Positions 1 through 8,757 are shown, counted from the first letter of the stretch. The stretch: 64,000 nucleotides of DNA from Candidatus Thiopontia autotrophica (GCA_014384675.1 JACNFK010000034.1:1-64000); one strand, 5' to 3'. Numbers and translations are program-made. The notes: generated by a model not told the origin, from the sequence alone.

Positions 1-33
1 TTGATGGGTGGGGCCGCATTTGAGCGCGAGAAT

Positions 34-56
34 CACAATCTAACCTTATTCGTTAG
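34..56. repeat. 23-bp repeat unit, copy 1
   Basis: This 23-base unit just beyond the 3' end of the CNNM gene matches the right arm of the perfect inverted repeat at 56164-56186 in 21 of 23 positions. It ends in CCTTATTCGTTAG, which is followed here by GC. Only one arm is visible, so a partner may lie left of the window. The recurrence is seen directly. What the element is (miniature element, recombination site or terminator) is not known. Confidence 0.6.
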
Positions 57-64
57 GCAAATAC

Positions 65-1129
65 TTAAATAGAATCTTCATCTTTAGGCAGCGTAATACC
101 CATTGCCTGTGCCCGTTTTTTCCACATGCGTCGAGCATATTGTTGCATGTCAGCTGTCTTATCACTTTCATCCATTATCTCCAGCCCGAGCAGGGTTTCC
201 AGGATATCTTCCATAGTAATTATGCCCTCCATGCCGCCGTATTCATCGATGATTACCATTATGTGCGCTCTCTGGTGTAGCACTTCGTCAAATGCATCAG
301 ATAATGAGGTTTTATCTGACAATGTATGCAGATTACGTCGATAAGACTCAAGTTTATTGTCAGTATTGTTTCGCGCCTGCGCCAATAATAAATCATCCTT
401 GAGCACAAAGCCGGTGAACATTTCATCGTTTTCTGCATAAACGGGAATGCGTGAAAAACGCGAATCGTAGTGATTATCGAAATATTCATAAACTGTTAGC
501 GATTCGGGTAATGAAAACACCACGGGACGGGGCGTCATCACGTCGGTGACGATTGTTTCGTGAAGCCTAAACATGTTTTTCAGGATTCGTGATTCCCGCT
601 CTTCTAGTTGCCCTTCCTGCTCACCAAGTTCTGCCATGGCAGCAAACTCTTCGCGGTTGAAGCCTTCGATTTTCTTATTGCGTGAAATTCCGCGTGTCAA
701 TAATTCAGATAAAACTACAAATGGGTACAGCATCTTTATAAGGAATCTAAGTCCTTGTGCTGTAACGCCTGCCAAAGCACGCCAGTATGTTGCACCCAGT
801 GTTTTCGGGATAATCTCCGAAAACACCAGAATCATCAGCGTCAGAATTGCAGAAAACAACCCTACCCAAGCGTTGCCAAACACCAGGACTGCTTGTGCAC
901 CGGCACCGACAGCACCTACGGTATGGGCAATAGTGTTTAGTGTGAGAATTGCTGCCAACGGCTTGTTGATATCCCCCTTTAACTCACGTAACAGCGACCC
1001 TGAAATTCTCCCTTCCTGCTCAAGCCCCCTGATATGGGCCGTAGTTACACGGAGTAGTACCGCCTCTGCAATGGAGCATAAAAACGAAAAGAGCAAGGCG
1101 ACTGCCACATAAAGGATGAGAATGGTCAT
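65..1129 (-). CDS. CNNM/CBS-domain membrane protein (HlyC/CorC-like family)
   Basis: A 354-residue protein with an N-terminal CNNM (DUF21) domain of about four hydrophobic segments (roughly residues 2-24, 58-80, 85-110 and 118-145). It contains the family signature SEIIPKTLG, and a cytosolic pair of CBS domains follows (about 195-320, with MTPRPVVFSLP and IIDEYGGMEGIITMEDILE). The C-terminal transporter-associated CorC_HlyC domain of longer paralogues is absent and the tail is short. Family members are membrane proteins linked to divalent-cation (Mg/Co) homeostasis; the substrate cannot be told from sequence. It stands alone, with 297 bases of non-coding DNA upstream. Confidence 0.88.
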   Translation of the reverse strand: MTILILYVAVALLFSFLCSIAEAVLLRVTTAHIRGLEQEGRISGSLLRELKGDINKPLAAILTLNTIAHTVGAVGAGAQAVLVFGNAWVGLFSAILTLMILVFSEIIPKTLGATYWRALAGVTAQGLRFLIKMLYPFVVLSELLTRGISRNKKIEGFNREEFAAMAELGEQEGQLEERESRILKNMFRLHETIVTDVMTPRPVVFSLPESLTVYEYFDNHYDSRFSRIPVYAENDEMFTGFVLKDDLLLAQARNNTDNKLESYRRNLHTLSDKTSLSDAFDEVLHQRAHIMVIIDEYGGMEGIITMEDILETLLGLEIMDESDKTADMQQYARRMWKKRAQAMGITLPKDEDSI

Positions 1130-1426
1130 GTTGATAAGAGATTATATAGTATAAACATGGCCGGTCTATATAATGGGGTTGATTGCCTAACAGTATATTA
1201 GACGGAATCTCTAAATATGGCACTATGCGGATTCCGTATATTATCGAGAGCATTGATCTCATAGAGGGAGCCCAAAGCCACCCGGTAACCTCTTGATTTA
1301 TTTCAACCCAAACAGTAACAAATTATGGAATCCTTCTCAAATAACCGTCCCGAACAAGGAGCTAAAGATAGGTCTAAAGAAGATAACGCACCATAAAGAA
1401 CAGAATTATGAGGAGACAATACTTAA
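1130..1426. other. Intergenic region with inverted repeats, no supported gene
   Basis: This gap separates the CNNM gene from the endonuclease III-like gene. It contains an 8-bp inverted repeat (ACGGAATC at 1202-1209 with GATTCCGT at 1230-1237). A 23-codon plus-strand reading frame at 1325-1396 starts ATGGAATCC but has no convincing ribosome site and no recognisable product. The sequence around 1289-1310 (GGTAACCTCTTGATTT) loosely resembles the ends of the dispersed repeat described elsewhere in the window. I see no gene here; a promoter for the CNNM gene is presumed but was not pinpointed. Confidence 0.4.
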
Positions 1427-1447
1427 CTACCCCTGAATTAAGTATTG
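1417..1447 (-). terminator. Hairpin over the 3' end of the endonuclease III-like gene
   Basis: Perfect 10-bp arms CAATACTTAA (1417-1426) and TTAAGTATTG (1438-1447) flank an 11-base loop that contains the stop codon of the minus-strand gene. No T run follows on the minus strand. This could be a weak terminator or a 3' stabilising hairpin rather than a classical intrinsic terminator. Confidence 0.35.
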
Positions 1448-2107
1448 AAAATCACAAGAGATGGGGCAGTTTTTACATGATGGCCGTTTTTTACAGTGTT
1501 GCTTGGCATGCTCCACTATCAAGGCGTGAAATTCATTTAACTGTTTTACCAGGCCTCCACCACCTTCCGTCCGAAAATCCCTCTCTACCAGATGGCGGAT
1601 CATCTCGTATGGTTCATCACCCGAGATTGCTCCAGTACGCTGAAAGATTCTCCTGGTGTAGGCATCGACCACAAAAACCGGGCGCTCAAATGCATACAGG
1701 AGAATATCATCAGCAGTCTCTGGCCCTACTCCATTGATCTGCAACAACTCCTCACGAAGCTGCTCGCTATCCATCTCCCATAGATATTTTTCATTCTCAA
1801 TGTACCAGGCGCAGTAACCATGTAGGCGCTTGGCCTTTTGATTAAAGTAACCGGATGGCCGAATCAGCTCAGCAAGTTTTGGTTGGGCCGTAGAGAGAAT
1901 AGCCTCAGCAGACAACAGATTATTCGTGCGCAGGTTATCAATTGCGGTCTCAACACGTTCCCATGCAGTGTTTTGGGTGAGGATTGCCCCAACCATCACC
2001 TCGAACGGGGTCTCTGCTGGCCACCAGTTTTGGGGGCCGTAGTGGTTATAAAGCTCCCTGAATAGTTGTCTGGGGCTACTCTTTTGCCTCATCAACTCTG
2101 GCCACAT
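1427..2107 (-). CDS. Endonuclease III-domain DNA glycosylase (HhH-GPD family)
   Basis: A 226-residue protein. The N-terminal part carries the family signature PFEVMVGAILTQNTAWERVE (about 38-57). A helix-hairpin-helix LLQINGVGPETADDILLYA (about 125-143) is followed by the catalytic aspartate in VFVVDAYTRRI. The length and sequence fit the 'endonuclease III domain-containing' / MagIII-like subgroup, which acts in base-excision repair, rather than Nth itself. The C-terminal cysteine cluster is spaced C-x5-C-x2-C-x3-C instead of the usual C-x6-C-x2-C-x5-C, so an intact iron-sulfur cluster is doubtful. The start overlaps the end of rluB by 32 bases; a second ATG at 2092 would shorten the overlap. 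Confidence 0.85.
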   Translation of the reverse strand: MWPELMRQKSSPRQLFRELYNHYGPQNWWPAETPFEVMVGAILTQNTAWERVETAIDNLRTNNLLSAEAILSTAQPKLAELIRPSGYFNQKAKRLHGYCAWYIENEKYLWEMDSEQLREELLQINGVGPETADDILLYAFERPVFVVDAYTRRIFQRTGAISGDEPYEMIRHLVERDFRTEGGGGLVKQLNEFHALIVEHAKQHCKKRPSCKNCPISCDFQYLIQG

Positions 2108-2858
2108 TTCTCAATTCTGCAATCTCTTCCTGGGTGAGTTCACGACTCTTGCCTGCACGAACCTGTTTGCCCAGAAAGATGGGGCCATAGCGAACTCTCA
2201 TAAGGCGGCTCACTGTTAACCCTACCGCCTCCCACATTCTTCTAACCTCGCGGTTGCGCCCCTCCTGCAACACCACATGGTACCAATGGTTTACCCCCTG
2301 GCCACCGGAGTCCACAATATCGGAAAATTTGGCTACACCATCCTCAAGCTCAACCCCCTTGATGAGCTGGTCCAGTTGCTCATCTGTTGCCCCCCCCAGG
2401 GTGCGGACTGCATATTCACGCTCCACCTCGGCAGATGGATGCATCAAGCGGTTGGCAAGATCACCGTCTGTAGTAAAAAGCAAGAGTCCAGAGGTGTTGT
2501 AGTCCAGTCTTCCGACCGAGATCCAGCGCGCGCCCCGTATTTTTGGCAGATGTTTGAATACGGTGTCACGCCCCTCCGGATCACTACGGGTGGTCATCTG
2601 TCTTGCGGGCTTATTGTATAGAATTACCCTGCTTCTATTGCGCATCCCGCTTTTGGGGAATGGATTAATCAGCTCCCCATCAAAACGAATCTCATCGCTG
2701 GCGGTTACTCTTACCCCCAATTCGGCAGGCTGACGATTGACCTTGACCCGCCCCTCTTTCATCCACCTCTCAACCTGACGACGAGAGCCTATACCGGCCC
2801 GCGCCATTACCTTCTGCAGGCGCTCTCCTGCCGGCTCATCAGGTTTCTGCTCTGTCAC
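2076..2858 (-). CDS. rluB: 23S rRNA pseudouridine(2605) synthase
   Basis: A 260-residue RsuA/RluB-type enzyme that isomerises a uridine in the peptidyl-transferase region of 23S rRNA. An N-terminal S4 RNA-binding domain (about residues 10-60, ERLQKVMARAGIGSRRQVE) precedes the synthase domain with the catalytic motif VGRLDYNTSGLLLFT (Asp near residue 119). The start is GTG at 2858, and its G is also the last base of the scpB TAG stop. The gene is therefore probably translationally coupled to scpB. The scpA-scpB-rluB order is widespread. RluB rather than RsuA/RluE is inferred from this neighbourhood and the domain arrangement. Confidence 0.9.
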   Translation of the reverse strand: MTEQKPDEPAGERLQKVMARAGIGSRRQVERWMKEGRVKVNRQPAELGVRVTASDEIRFDGELINPFPKSGMRNRSRVILYNKPARQMTTRSDPEGRDTVFKHLPKIRGARWISVGRLDYNTSGLLLFTTDGDLANRLMHPSAEVEREYAVRTLGGATDEQLDQLIKGVELEDGVAKFSDIVDSGGQGVNHWYHVVLQEGRNREVRRMWEAVGLTVSRLMRVRYGPIFLGKQVRAGKSRELTQEEIAELRNVARVDEAKE

Positions 2859-3493
2859 TATGTACTACTCTCGTTCACGACCAGTCTGAGATCAGCTCTT
2901 GAGGAATCATCACCGTCATCATCAAGCTCAGGCTCCTCCTGCTCCAGCTCAAATTCGCCATTCATGGCACCAAGCTCTTTCAGCTCCATCAGGGTTGGCA
3001 GCTCTTCCAGTGTTCTCAGCCCAAAGTAGTCGAGGAATTTTTTTGTTGTGCCATACATTGCAGGACGCCCCGGCACATCCTTGTGACCGAGCAGGCGAAT
3101 CCACTCTCTCTCTTGCAGGGTCTTCATGATGTTGGTGCTGACTGCTACTCCGCGGATCTCTTCAATCTCTCCTCTGGTAATTGGTTGGCGATATGCAATC
3201 AATGACATGGTCTCAAGCAGTGCGCGTGAATAACGGGCCGGTTTCTCTTCCCAAAGACGGTTAATCCAGGTGGATAGATCCTGTCTGACCTGCATTCTCC
3301 AGCCACTGGCAACCTCAATAACCTCATAACCATGCCCTTCACTCTCACTCTGCAACTGCCTCAATACCTCGACAATCTCTTGTCGCTCGGGCTCTGCCCC
3401 CTCTTCAAAGAGCGATCGCAATACCTTTATGTTTAGTGGCTTGCCTGAGGCCATCAATGCGGCCTCGATAATGTTTTTCAGACTCATCTCCAT
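2858..3493 (-). CDS. scpB: Segregation and condensation protein B
   Basis: A 211-residue winged-helix subunit of the SMC-ScpAB condensin. The body (about 1-170) shows the typical ScpB sequence IEAALMASGKPLNIKVLRSL and YSRALLETMSLIAYRQPITR. The tail is long and acidic (EQEEPELDDDGDD). Its ATG overlaps the scpA stop (TAATG), so the two are likely translated in coupling. Its partner smc is encoded about 9 kb away (12560-16078), so the whole condensin is present in the window. Confidence 0.93.
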   Translation of the reverse strand: MEMSLKNIIEAALMASGKPLNIKVLRSLFEEGAEPERQEIVEVLRQLQSESEGHGYEVIEVASGWRMQVRQDLSTWINRLWEEKPARYSRALLETMSLIAYRQPITRGEIEEIRGVAVSTNIMKTLQEREWIRLLGHKDVPGRPAMYGTTKKFLDYFGLRTLEELPTLMELKELGAMNGEFELEQEEPELDDDGDDSSRADLRLVVNESST

Positions 3494-4350
3494 TATTGCT
3501 CCTCTCCACTTTCCATCGATCTTTCATTTGGTGAGCTGATGTAGATTGGCCCGTAAGGCTCATTCTGTACAATACCAATCAGTGAATCCTTGATCAGCTC
3601 GAGGATGGCCATCAGTGTAATCACTACACCCGCGCGCCCCTCTTCAACCTGAAACAGGGAGCCAAACTCAACAAATTCCGCCCCCTCTTCAAGCAACACC
3701 AGAACACTGCTCATGCGCTCCCTAATAGAGAGTGGCTCACGCTGCACATGGTGGCTATTAAACAGCTCTGCCCGCTGCAGAACATCACTAAATGCGGTTA
3801 GTAGTGCCTGTATCTGCACCTCTGGCTGAGGACGTGCGCCACGAACAGGTGCCGCAATCTCTACTGAATTTATGTCTCTCTCCATTCGCGGCAGTTCGTT
3901 CAGCTCCTCCGCCGCTCTCTTCAGCTGCTCATACTCCTGGAGACGACGAATCAGTTCAGCGCGAGGATCATCTTCATCCTCAATCTCTTCATGACGAGGC
4001 AACAACATCCTTGATTTGATCTCAGCCAGCATGGCAGCCATAACCAGATACTCTGCTGCCATCTCCAGATTCAGGGCCCGCATCATCTCGACATACTCCA
4101 TGTACTGACGAGTCACCTCGGCAATTGGAATATTCAGAATGTCCAGATTTTGGCGCTTGATAAGGTACAGAAGAAGATCAACCGGACCCTCAAACGCCTC
4201 CAGCACCACCTTGAGTGCCTCAGGTGGAATATAGAGATCTTTTGGGAGCTCCTGTAGCGCCTCTCCAGAGACCCTAATTCCTCTCAGCATCTTCTCGTAC
4301 TCTGGATCAACAACTGTTGAACTCTCCTCCAGTGGCAACTCTTGATTCAC
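3493..4350 (-). CDS. scpA: Segregation and condensation protein A (kleisin)
   Basis: A 285-residue kleisin that bridges the SMC heads and binds ScpB. The N-terminal signature FEGPVDLLLYLIKRQNLDILNIPIAEVTRQY (split here: FEGPVDLLLYLI, then NLDILNIPIAEV) lies near residues 53-83. A helical middle and a C-terminal winged-helix segment (VVITLMAILELIKD) follow. A 50-residue N-terminal extension before the kleisin motif is seen in other gammaproteobacterial ScpA. The gene starts 21 bases after trpS ends and is the middle of a trpS-scpA-scpB-rluB run. Confidence 0.93.
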   Translation of the reverse strand: MNQELPLEESSTVVDPEYEKMLRGIRVSGEALQELPKDLYIPPEALKVVLEAFEGPVDLLLYLIKRQNLDILNIPIAEVTRQYMEYVEMMRALNLEMAAEYLVMAAMLAEIKSRMLLPRHEEIEDEDDPRAELIRRLQEYEQLKRAAEELNELPRMERDINSVEIAAPVRGARPQPEVQIQALLTAFSDVLQRAELFNSHHVQREPLSIRERMSSVLVLLEEGAEFVEFGSLFQVEEGRAGVVITLMAILELIKDSLIGIVQNEPYGPIYISSPNERSMESGEEQ

Positions 4351-4371
4351 TTTAGTATCCCCAATTAACTG

Positions 4372-5607
4372 CTAATAGACCAGACCCATCGCCTGACGAA
4401 CCTCAACCATGGTTCGTCTTGCCTCCTCACGAGCCAGCTCACCACCCTCTTCAATAATGTTTCTCACCAAATTTGGCTCCTCGGTAAATTTCTGCGCACG
4501 CTCACGCATGGGCACCAGCTCCTTTAGTACTCCATCAACCACAGACTGCTTACAATCCAGGCATCCGATAGATGCGGTACGACATCCTTCAGCCAGATCT
4601 TTACGGTCACTCTCGCTTGTGTAGATATGATGAAAATCCCAGACCGGGCATTTTGCAGGATCACCAGGATCGGTAAGCCGAACCCGCGCAGGATCTGTTG
4701 GCATGGTGCGGATTTTCTTCTCGGCCTCTGCCGGATCCTCTCTGAGAGAGATGGTGTTGTTATAGGATTTTGACATCTTCTGCCCATCCAGCCCTGGCAT
4801 CTTTGATGCTTTGGTCAGCAGAGCCTGTGGTTCCGGGAGAATAATCTTGCCTCCCCCCTCGAGATAACCAAAGAGACGCTCCCGATCACCAATTGTAATA
4901 TTCTGTTGCGACTCCAGTAGTGCGCGTGCCGTCTCCAGTGCCTCATGGTCACCCTCTTCCTGAAAACTTCTGCGTAGTCGACCATAGAGTTTGGCGTTCT
5001 TCTTCCCCATCTTTTTGGCGGCACTCTCTGCCTTCTCCTCAAAACCTGGCTCTTTGCCATATAGATGGTTAAAGCGGCGCGCCACCTCGCGGGTCAACTC
5101 AACGTGGGCCACCTGATCTTCTCCAACCGGAACCTGCCCTGCACGATAGGCAAGGATATCTGCGCTCTGCAGTAACGGATAACCAAGAAAACCATAGGTA
5201 GAGAGATCTTTCTCCTTCAACTTTTCCTGCTGATCCTTGTAGGTTGGAACCCGTTCAAGCCAGCTTAACGGGGTTATCATCGAGAGCAGGGTATGAAGCT
5301 CGGCATGTTCCGGCACCTGTGACTGCACAAAGATTTTGGCAGATGTCGGATTTACTCCGGCAGCCAGCCAGTCAATAACCATCTCCCAGACGCTTTTATC
5401 AATCACTGATGGATCTTCGTAATGGGTAGTCAGTGCATGCCAGTCTGCCACAAAGAAAAAACACTCATACTCGTGCTGCAGGTGAACCCAGTTTTTAAGC
5501 ACCCCATGGTAATGGCCGAGGTGCAGATTGCCAGTTGGGCGCATCCCCGAGACCACACGCTGAAATTGTGCCGGTATGGTAGAGCTATTGTTGGTAATTG
5601 AGTTCAT
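4372..5607 (-). CDS. trpS: Tryptophanyl-tRNA synthetase, long form
   Basis: A class I aminoacyl-tRNA synthetase that charges tRNA-Trp. The HIGH-type motif GNLHLGHYHG is at about 26-35 and KMSKS at 277-281. At 411 residues it exceeds the usual ~335. The extra length is mainly a charged insertion at about 190-255 (GKEPGFEEKAESAAKKMGKK onward) between the Rossmann core and the KMSKS loop. Long TrpS forms with such an insertion are known in pseudomonads and related bacteria. The chosen start (ATG 5607) leaves a short unstructured N-terminus before QRVVSGMRPTG. It lies between an M50 protease and scpA. Confidence 0.95.
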   Translation of the reverse strand: MNSITNNSSTIPAQFQRVVSGMRPTGNLHLGHYHGVLKNWVHLQHEYECFFFVADWHALTTHYEDPSVIDKSVWEMVIDWLAAGVNPTSAKIFVQSQVPEHAELHTLLSMITPLSWLERVPTYKDQQEKLKEKDLSTYGFLGYPLLQSADILAYRAGQVPVGEDQVAHVELTREVARRFNHLYGKEPGFEEKAESAAKKMGKKNAKLYGRLRRSFQEEGDHEALETARALLESQQNITIGDRERLFGYLEGGGKIILPEPQALLTKASKMPGLDGQKMSKSYNNTISLREDPAEAEKKIRTMPTDPARVRLTDPGDPAKCPVWDFHHIYTSESDRKDLAEGCRTASIGCLDCKQSVVDGVLKELVPMRERAQKFTEEPNLVRNIIEEGGELAREEARRTMVEVRQAMGLVY

Positions 5608-5624
5608 AAATTAATAACCGGCCA

Positions 5625-6281
5625 TCAAAATCCGGCCAATGAGAAGAGAATTCCACTTATGCCGTTTATCAACGGCCCCATAATCTGTCCAAGAATACCT
5701 GTTGCCAATAGTCCAATAAGAATGAAAAAACCATAAGGTTCTATTCTGCTGAACTTCCATGAGAGCCTGCCCGGCAGAAGACCGGTAACTACCCTTCCCC
5801 CATCCAGTGGCGGTAGTGGCAACAGATTAAGAACCATCAAGACCACATTAATTAATATGCCTGCTTGTCCCATATAGATAAGTGGCTCGGACACCAGCGG
5901 CAGTGAGTTGTGTATCCCAACCCCCACAACAATCGCGATAAGCCATAACAGTGCCATTACTCCATTGGAGAGTGGTCCCGCAATGGCAACCCATACCATG
6001 TCTATCTTGGGGTTACGCAGATTTTCTGTTGTAACCGGAACCGGTTTTGCCCATCCAAAAACAAACCCCGTCTGCAATACAACGAGTAACAGGGGCACCA
6101 ACACTGTCCCCATTGGGTCAATATGCTTTACCGGATTAAGGGTCAGTCTCCCCATCATCATTGCTGTCTTGTCACCAAACTGCTTGGCTACCCAGCCATG
6201 TGCAACCTCATGGACCGTAATCGCAAAGAGAACCGGGAGCGCCCAGATTGCTATTGTCTGGATCATGGAAAATGAATTCAT
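5625..6281 (-). CDS. Site-2 protease family membrane metalloprotease (M50)
   Basis: A 218-residue multi-pass inner-membrane protein. The zinc motif HEVAHGW is at residues 24-30 in the first hydrophobic segment. The second metal-ligand motif LLPLPPLDGGRV (about 152-163) is near the C-terminus. No PDZ domain is present, unlike the RseP at 42751-44112, so this is the minimal group often found next to scpA and trpS. Substrates are unknown. It lies 17 bases upstream of trpS and 9 bases after yciO on the same strand. Confidence 0.9.
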   Translation of the reverse strand: MNSFSMIQTIAIWALPVLFAITVHEVAHGWVAKQFGDKTAMMMGRLTLNPVKHIDPMGTVLVPLLLVVLQTGFVFGWAKPVPVTTENLRNPKIDMVWVAIAGPLSNGVMALLWLIAIVVGVGIHNSLPLVSEPLIYMGQAGILINVVLMVLNLLPLPPLDGGRVVTGLLPGRLSWKFSRIEPYGFFILIGLLATGILGQIMGPLINGISGILFSLAGF

Positions 6282-6290
6282 TGCGGTTGA

Positions 6291-6914
6291 TTATCGCTCA
6301 AATGGTGACGGATCACCACAACCTGCCCGCACAACTTCAGGGATTCCATCAACCATATTTACTACAGTTGTTGGCTCCACACCACAACGCCCCCCATCGA
6401 TAATAAGATCCAGTGCATGCCCCATCTGCTCATCTATATCATGAGGATCATTCAGGGGAAATTCTTCACCCGGCGGGATCAGTGTGGAGCTCATCAGAGG
6501 CTCGCCAAGATCTTCCATCAACGCATGTGCAACCCTGTTGTCAGGAACACGAAGCCCGATGGTCTTGCGCTTTGGGTGTTGCAAGCGGCGCGGCACCTCA
6601 CGACTGGCCTTTAGGATCAATGTATAGGGGCCAGGCATAACATGCTTCATCAAGCGAAAGGAGGTGTTGTCAACCTTTGCATAGAGACTCAGGTCAGAGA
6701 GGTTTGGGCAGACCAGGGTAAAATTATGGTCACTCCCAACCTTACGTATTTTTCGTATCCTCTCCATAGCCTGCTTGTCACCAAGATGACACCCCAGGGC
6801 ATAACTGGAATCTGTTGGATAGGCGATAACTCCTCCTCTACGAATTACCTCTACTGCCTGCCGGATTAACCTCGGCTGCGGATTTATTGGATGAATCTCC
6901 AGGATAGGTGCCAT
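6291..6914 (-). CDS. yciO: YciO, YrdC/Sua5-like nucleotide-binding protein
   Basis: A 207-residue YrdC-fold protein. ILEIHPINPQPRLIRQAVE at the N-terminus and YPTDSSYALGC (about 33-43) match the YciO branch rather than the threonylcarbamoyl-AMP synthase TsaC. A longer in-frame ORF reaches 7172, but its first 86 codons lie antisense over the PHP gene. The start is placed at ATG 6914, which gives the family's usual length and a 13-base gap after the upstream gene. E. coli likewise has yciO beside the PHP gene trpH/rnm. YciO function is poorly defined; it may share the RNA/nucleotide-binding pocket of YrdC. Confidence 0.88.
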   Translation of the reverse strand: MAPILEIHPINPQPRLIRQAVEVIRRGGVIAYPTDSSYALGCHLGDKQAMERIRKIRKVGSDHNFTLVCPNLSDLSLYAKVDNTSFRLMKHVMPGPYTLILKASREVPRRLQHPKRKTIGLRVPDNRVAHALMEDLGEPLMSSTLIPPGEEFPLNDPHDIDEQMGHALDLIIDGGRCGVEPTTVVNMVDGIPEVVRAGCGDPSPFER

Positions 6915-6927
6915 AGTTGGTAGTGCG

Positions 6928-7797
6928 TTATCTGTTTGCAGTTTGCGGAACTCTGGGGTGCCGGCCAAGCTCCCAACGTTCCCATATTGGTTCACATTTT
7001 TTTGGCAGTGACGGCAGACGACCAAGCTCAACCCAGCGATTGCCGGGGTCATGGAAATCAGACCCCCTGGATGCCGCAAGCCCCAATTGAACCGCATGCT
7101 GCCCCATGGTCTGAATCTCATTTCCATTGTGGCTACTGGATACCACCTCCAACCCCTCACCCCCACACTCAATAAATTCCCCCAACATGCTTCTAAGTTT
7201 CGTACGGGTCATTCCATAACGTGCGGGATGGGCCACAACTGCAACCCCACCAGCGTCATGAATCCACTGCAGTGCCTCCTCCATCGATGCCCACTTCCCA
7301 CTCACATAACCAGGCCGACCTCTAAGTAGATATTTTTTAAAGGCATCCTGCATTGTTTCCACTGCCCCAACACCAACCAGAAAACGACCATAATGGGTAC
7401 GTGTCAGCAGATCTCCCTGCTGATACTCCAAAGCACCACTATAGGCATCAACAAAACCTGCATTCTCCAGGCGACGTCCAATCTCCTCTCCGCGCCATTT
7501 TCTATAATCACGCAGATGGCTTAAACCTTTTACCAGACCAGCGCTATCAGGATCAACATCAAGACCTACAATGTGAACTGTCTGTCGCCCCCAGGTTACG
7601 GAGATCTCTACTCCTGCCAACAACTGGATCCCAACTCTCCTGGACTCCACAACTGCCGCACCATAACCGGCCACCTCATCGTGATCAGTAAGTGCCAGCA
7701 CATCAACCCCCTTATCCCGGGCACGGCGCACCAGATCACTGGGGGTAAGTGTTCCATCAGAGACTGTAGAGTGGCTATGGAGATCGTAATTAAACAT
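6928..7797 (-). CDS. rnm: PHP-domain phosphoesterase (RNase AM / TrpH family)
   Basis: A 289-residue PHP metallophosphoesterase. The metal-binding motifs are YDLHSHSTVSDG (residues 4-15), LTDHDEV, VVAHPARY and, near the end, GSDFHDPG. In E. coli the homologue (YciV/TrpH, RNase AM) trims the 5' ends of rRNAs and degrades short oligonucleotides. The in-frame ORF extends to 8205, but that 136-codon extension lies antisense to yciB and shows no PHP sequence. The ATG at 7797, directly before the first metal motif, is chosen. It is divergent from yciB and followed by yciO. Confidence 0.88.
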   Translation of the reverse strand: MFNYDLHSHSTVSDGTLTPSDLVRRARDKGVDVLALTDHDEVAGYGAAVVESRRVGIQLLAGVEISVTWGRQTVHIVGLDVDPDSAGLVKGLSHLRDYRKWRGEEIGRRLENAGFVDAYSGALEYQQGDLLTRTHYGRFLVGVGAVETMQDAFKKYLLRGRPGYVSGKWASMEEALQWIHDAGGVAVVAHPARYGMTRTKLRSMLGEFIECGGEGLEVVSSSHNGNEIQTMGQHAVQLGLAASRGSDFHDPGNRWVELGRLPSLPKKCEPIWERWELGRHPRVPQTANR

Positions 7798-7854
7798 GGA
7801 TTGGTATGGTATGATTAGGAACTTTACTAAAGATGCTATTTTACTCCTCCTGCA

Positions 7855-8457
7855 ATGAAATTTCTGTTTGATCTCTTCCCTGTTATCCTCTTTTTTGTCG
7901 CCTACAAGATGTATGGCATCTTTGTTGCCACCGCAGTTGCGATCGCAGCATCCGCCATTCAGGTGTCCATTTTCTGGCTCAAACACCGCCGCTTCGAGAA
8001 GATGCATCTTGTAACTCTTGGACTGATTACAGTACTGGGGGGGGCAACACTTATCTTTCAGGATGCGGCCTTTATAAAATGGAAGGTCTCCGTTGTAAAC
8101 TGGGTCTTCGGGCTCGCGTTCATTGCAAGCAGTTACATTGGAGAGAAACCGCTTGCTGAACGGATGATGGGTAGCAGTGTCACCCTTGCAGACAATATAT
8201 GGCACAGACTCAACTGGAGCTGGGGAATATTCTTCATAATTGTAGGCTTCATCAATGTATACGTTGCCTTCTATTATGGCCTGGAGATGGATGAAAAAAC
8301 CCGAGAGGAGATCTGGGTTAACTTCAAGCTGTTTGGGGTTATGGGGTTAACTTTTACCTTTGTGGTTGCGCAGGCCTTCTATATGACCAGACACATCCAG
8401 GAAGAGCCCGAGGAGATTCAAGCAGAGATACCAGAACGACAAATAGAGGATAGATAA
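7855..8457 (+). CDS. yciB: Inner-membrane septation protein A
   Basis: A 200-residue polytopic inner-membrane protein with about five hydrophobic segments. It matches YciB/IspZ (MKFLFDLFPVILFFVAYKMY at the start, and NWVFGLAFIASSYIGEKPLAERMM). The family is needed for normal envelope synthesis and intracellular septation. The C-terminal 20 residues are charged and cytosolic. It begins 57 bases from the divergent PHP gene. Its stop abuts the ATG of the YciI-like gene, so yciB, the YciI-like gene and bolA form one operon. Confidence 0.93.
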   Translation: MKFLFDLFPVILFFVAYKMYGIFVATAVAIAASAIQVSIFWLKHRRFEKMHLVTLGLITVLGGATLIFQDAAFIKWKVSVVNWVFGLAFIASSYIGEKPLAERMMGSSVTLADNIWHRLNWSWGIFFIIVGFINVYVAFYYGLEMDEKTREEIWVNFKLFGVMGLTFTFVVAQAFYMTRHIQEEPEEIQAEIPERQIEDR

Positions 8458-8757
8458 ATGCTATACGCCATCATCAGCCAGGATCGTGACGACAGCCTTG
8501 AGGATAGAGTGGCAACTCGTCCAGACCATCTTGCACGGCTGGAGAGGCTGCGCAGCGAGGGTCGTCTTGTTCTTGCCGGCCCCCATCCCGCCATAGATAG
8601 TGAAGACCCTGGCCCTGCCGGATTTACCGGAAGCCTGGTGGTTGCAGAATTCCCATCTCTTGAGTCTGCCCAACAGTGGGCAGATAGTGACCCCTATATT
8701 GCAGCCAATGTCTATCAGAGTGTGACGGTAAAACCCTTCAAAAAGGTGCTGCCTTGA
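8458..8757 (+). CDS. YciI-like family protein
   Basis: A 99-residue protein of the YciI fold (dimeric ferredoxin-like alpha/beta barrel). It shows the family signatures [11 protein letters not shown], the conserved AGP (LVLAGPHP) and the DPY motif ([12 protein letters not shown]). A catalytic role has been suggested for the conserved His/Asp pair, but no reaction is established. The ATG directly follows the yciB stop, and its own TGA overlaps the TTG start of bolA, so it is part of a tightly packed operon. The yciB-yciI linkage is common in gammaproteobacteria. Confidence 0.88.
   Translation: MLYAIISQDRDDSLEDRVATRPDHLARLERLRSEGRLVLAGPHPAIDSEDPGPAGFTGSLVVAEFPSLESAQQWADSDPYIAANVYQSVTVKPFKKVLP

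Noticed and set aside
573-1112. 179-codon plus-strand open frame
   Set aside because: It lies wholly antisense to the CNNM/CBS gene, with a low-complexity Ser/Arg-rich product and no recognisable domain.
1325-1396. 23-codon plus-strand ORF in the CNNM upstream gap
   Set aside because: No ribosome site and no recognisable product; length is compatible with chance.
6291-6914. Calling the YrdC-fold gene tsaC
   Set aside because: N-terminal IHPxNPQxRLIxQAVE and overall sequence match YciO, and the neighbour is the PHP gene as in E. coli yciO.
6291-7172. Longer start for yciO at 7172
   Set aside because: The first 86 codons are antisense to the PHP gene; family homology begins at the ATG at 6914.
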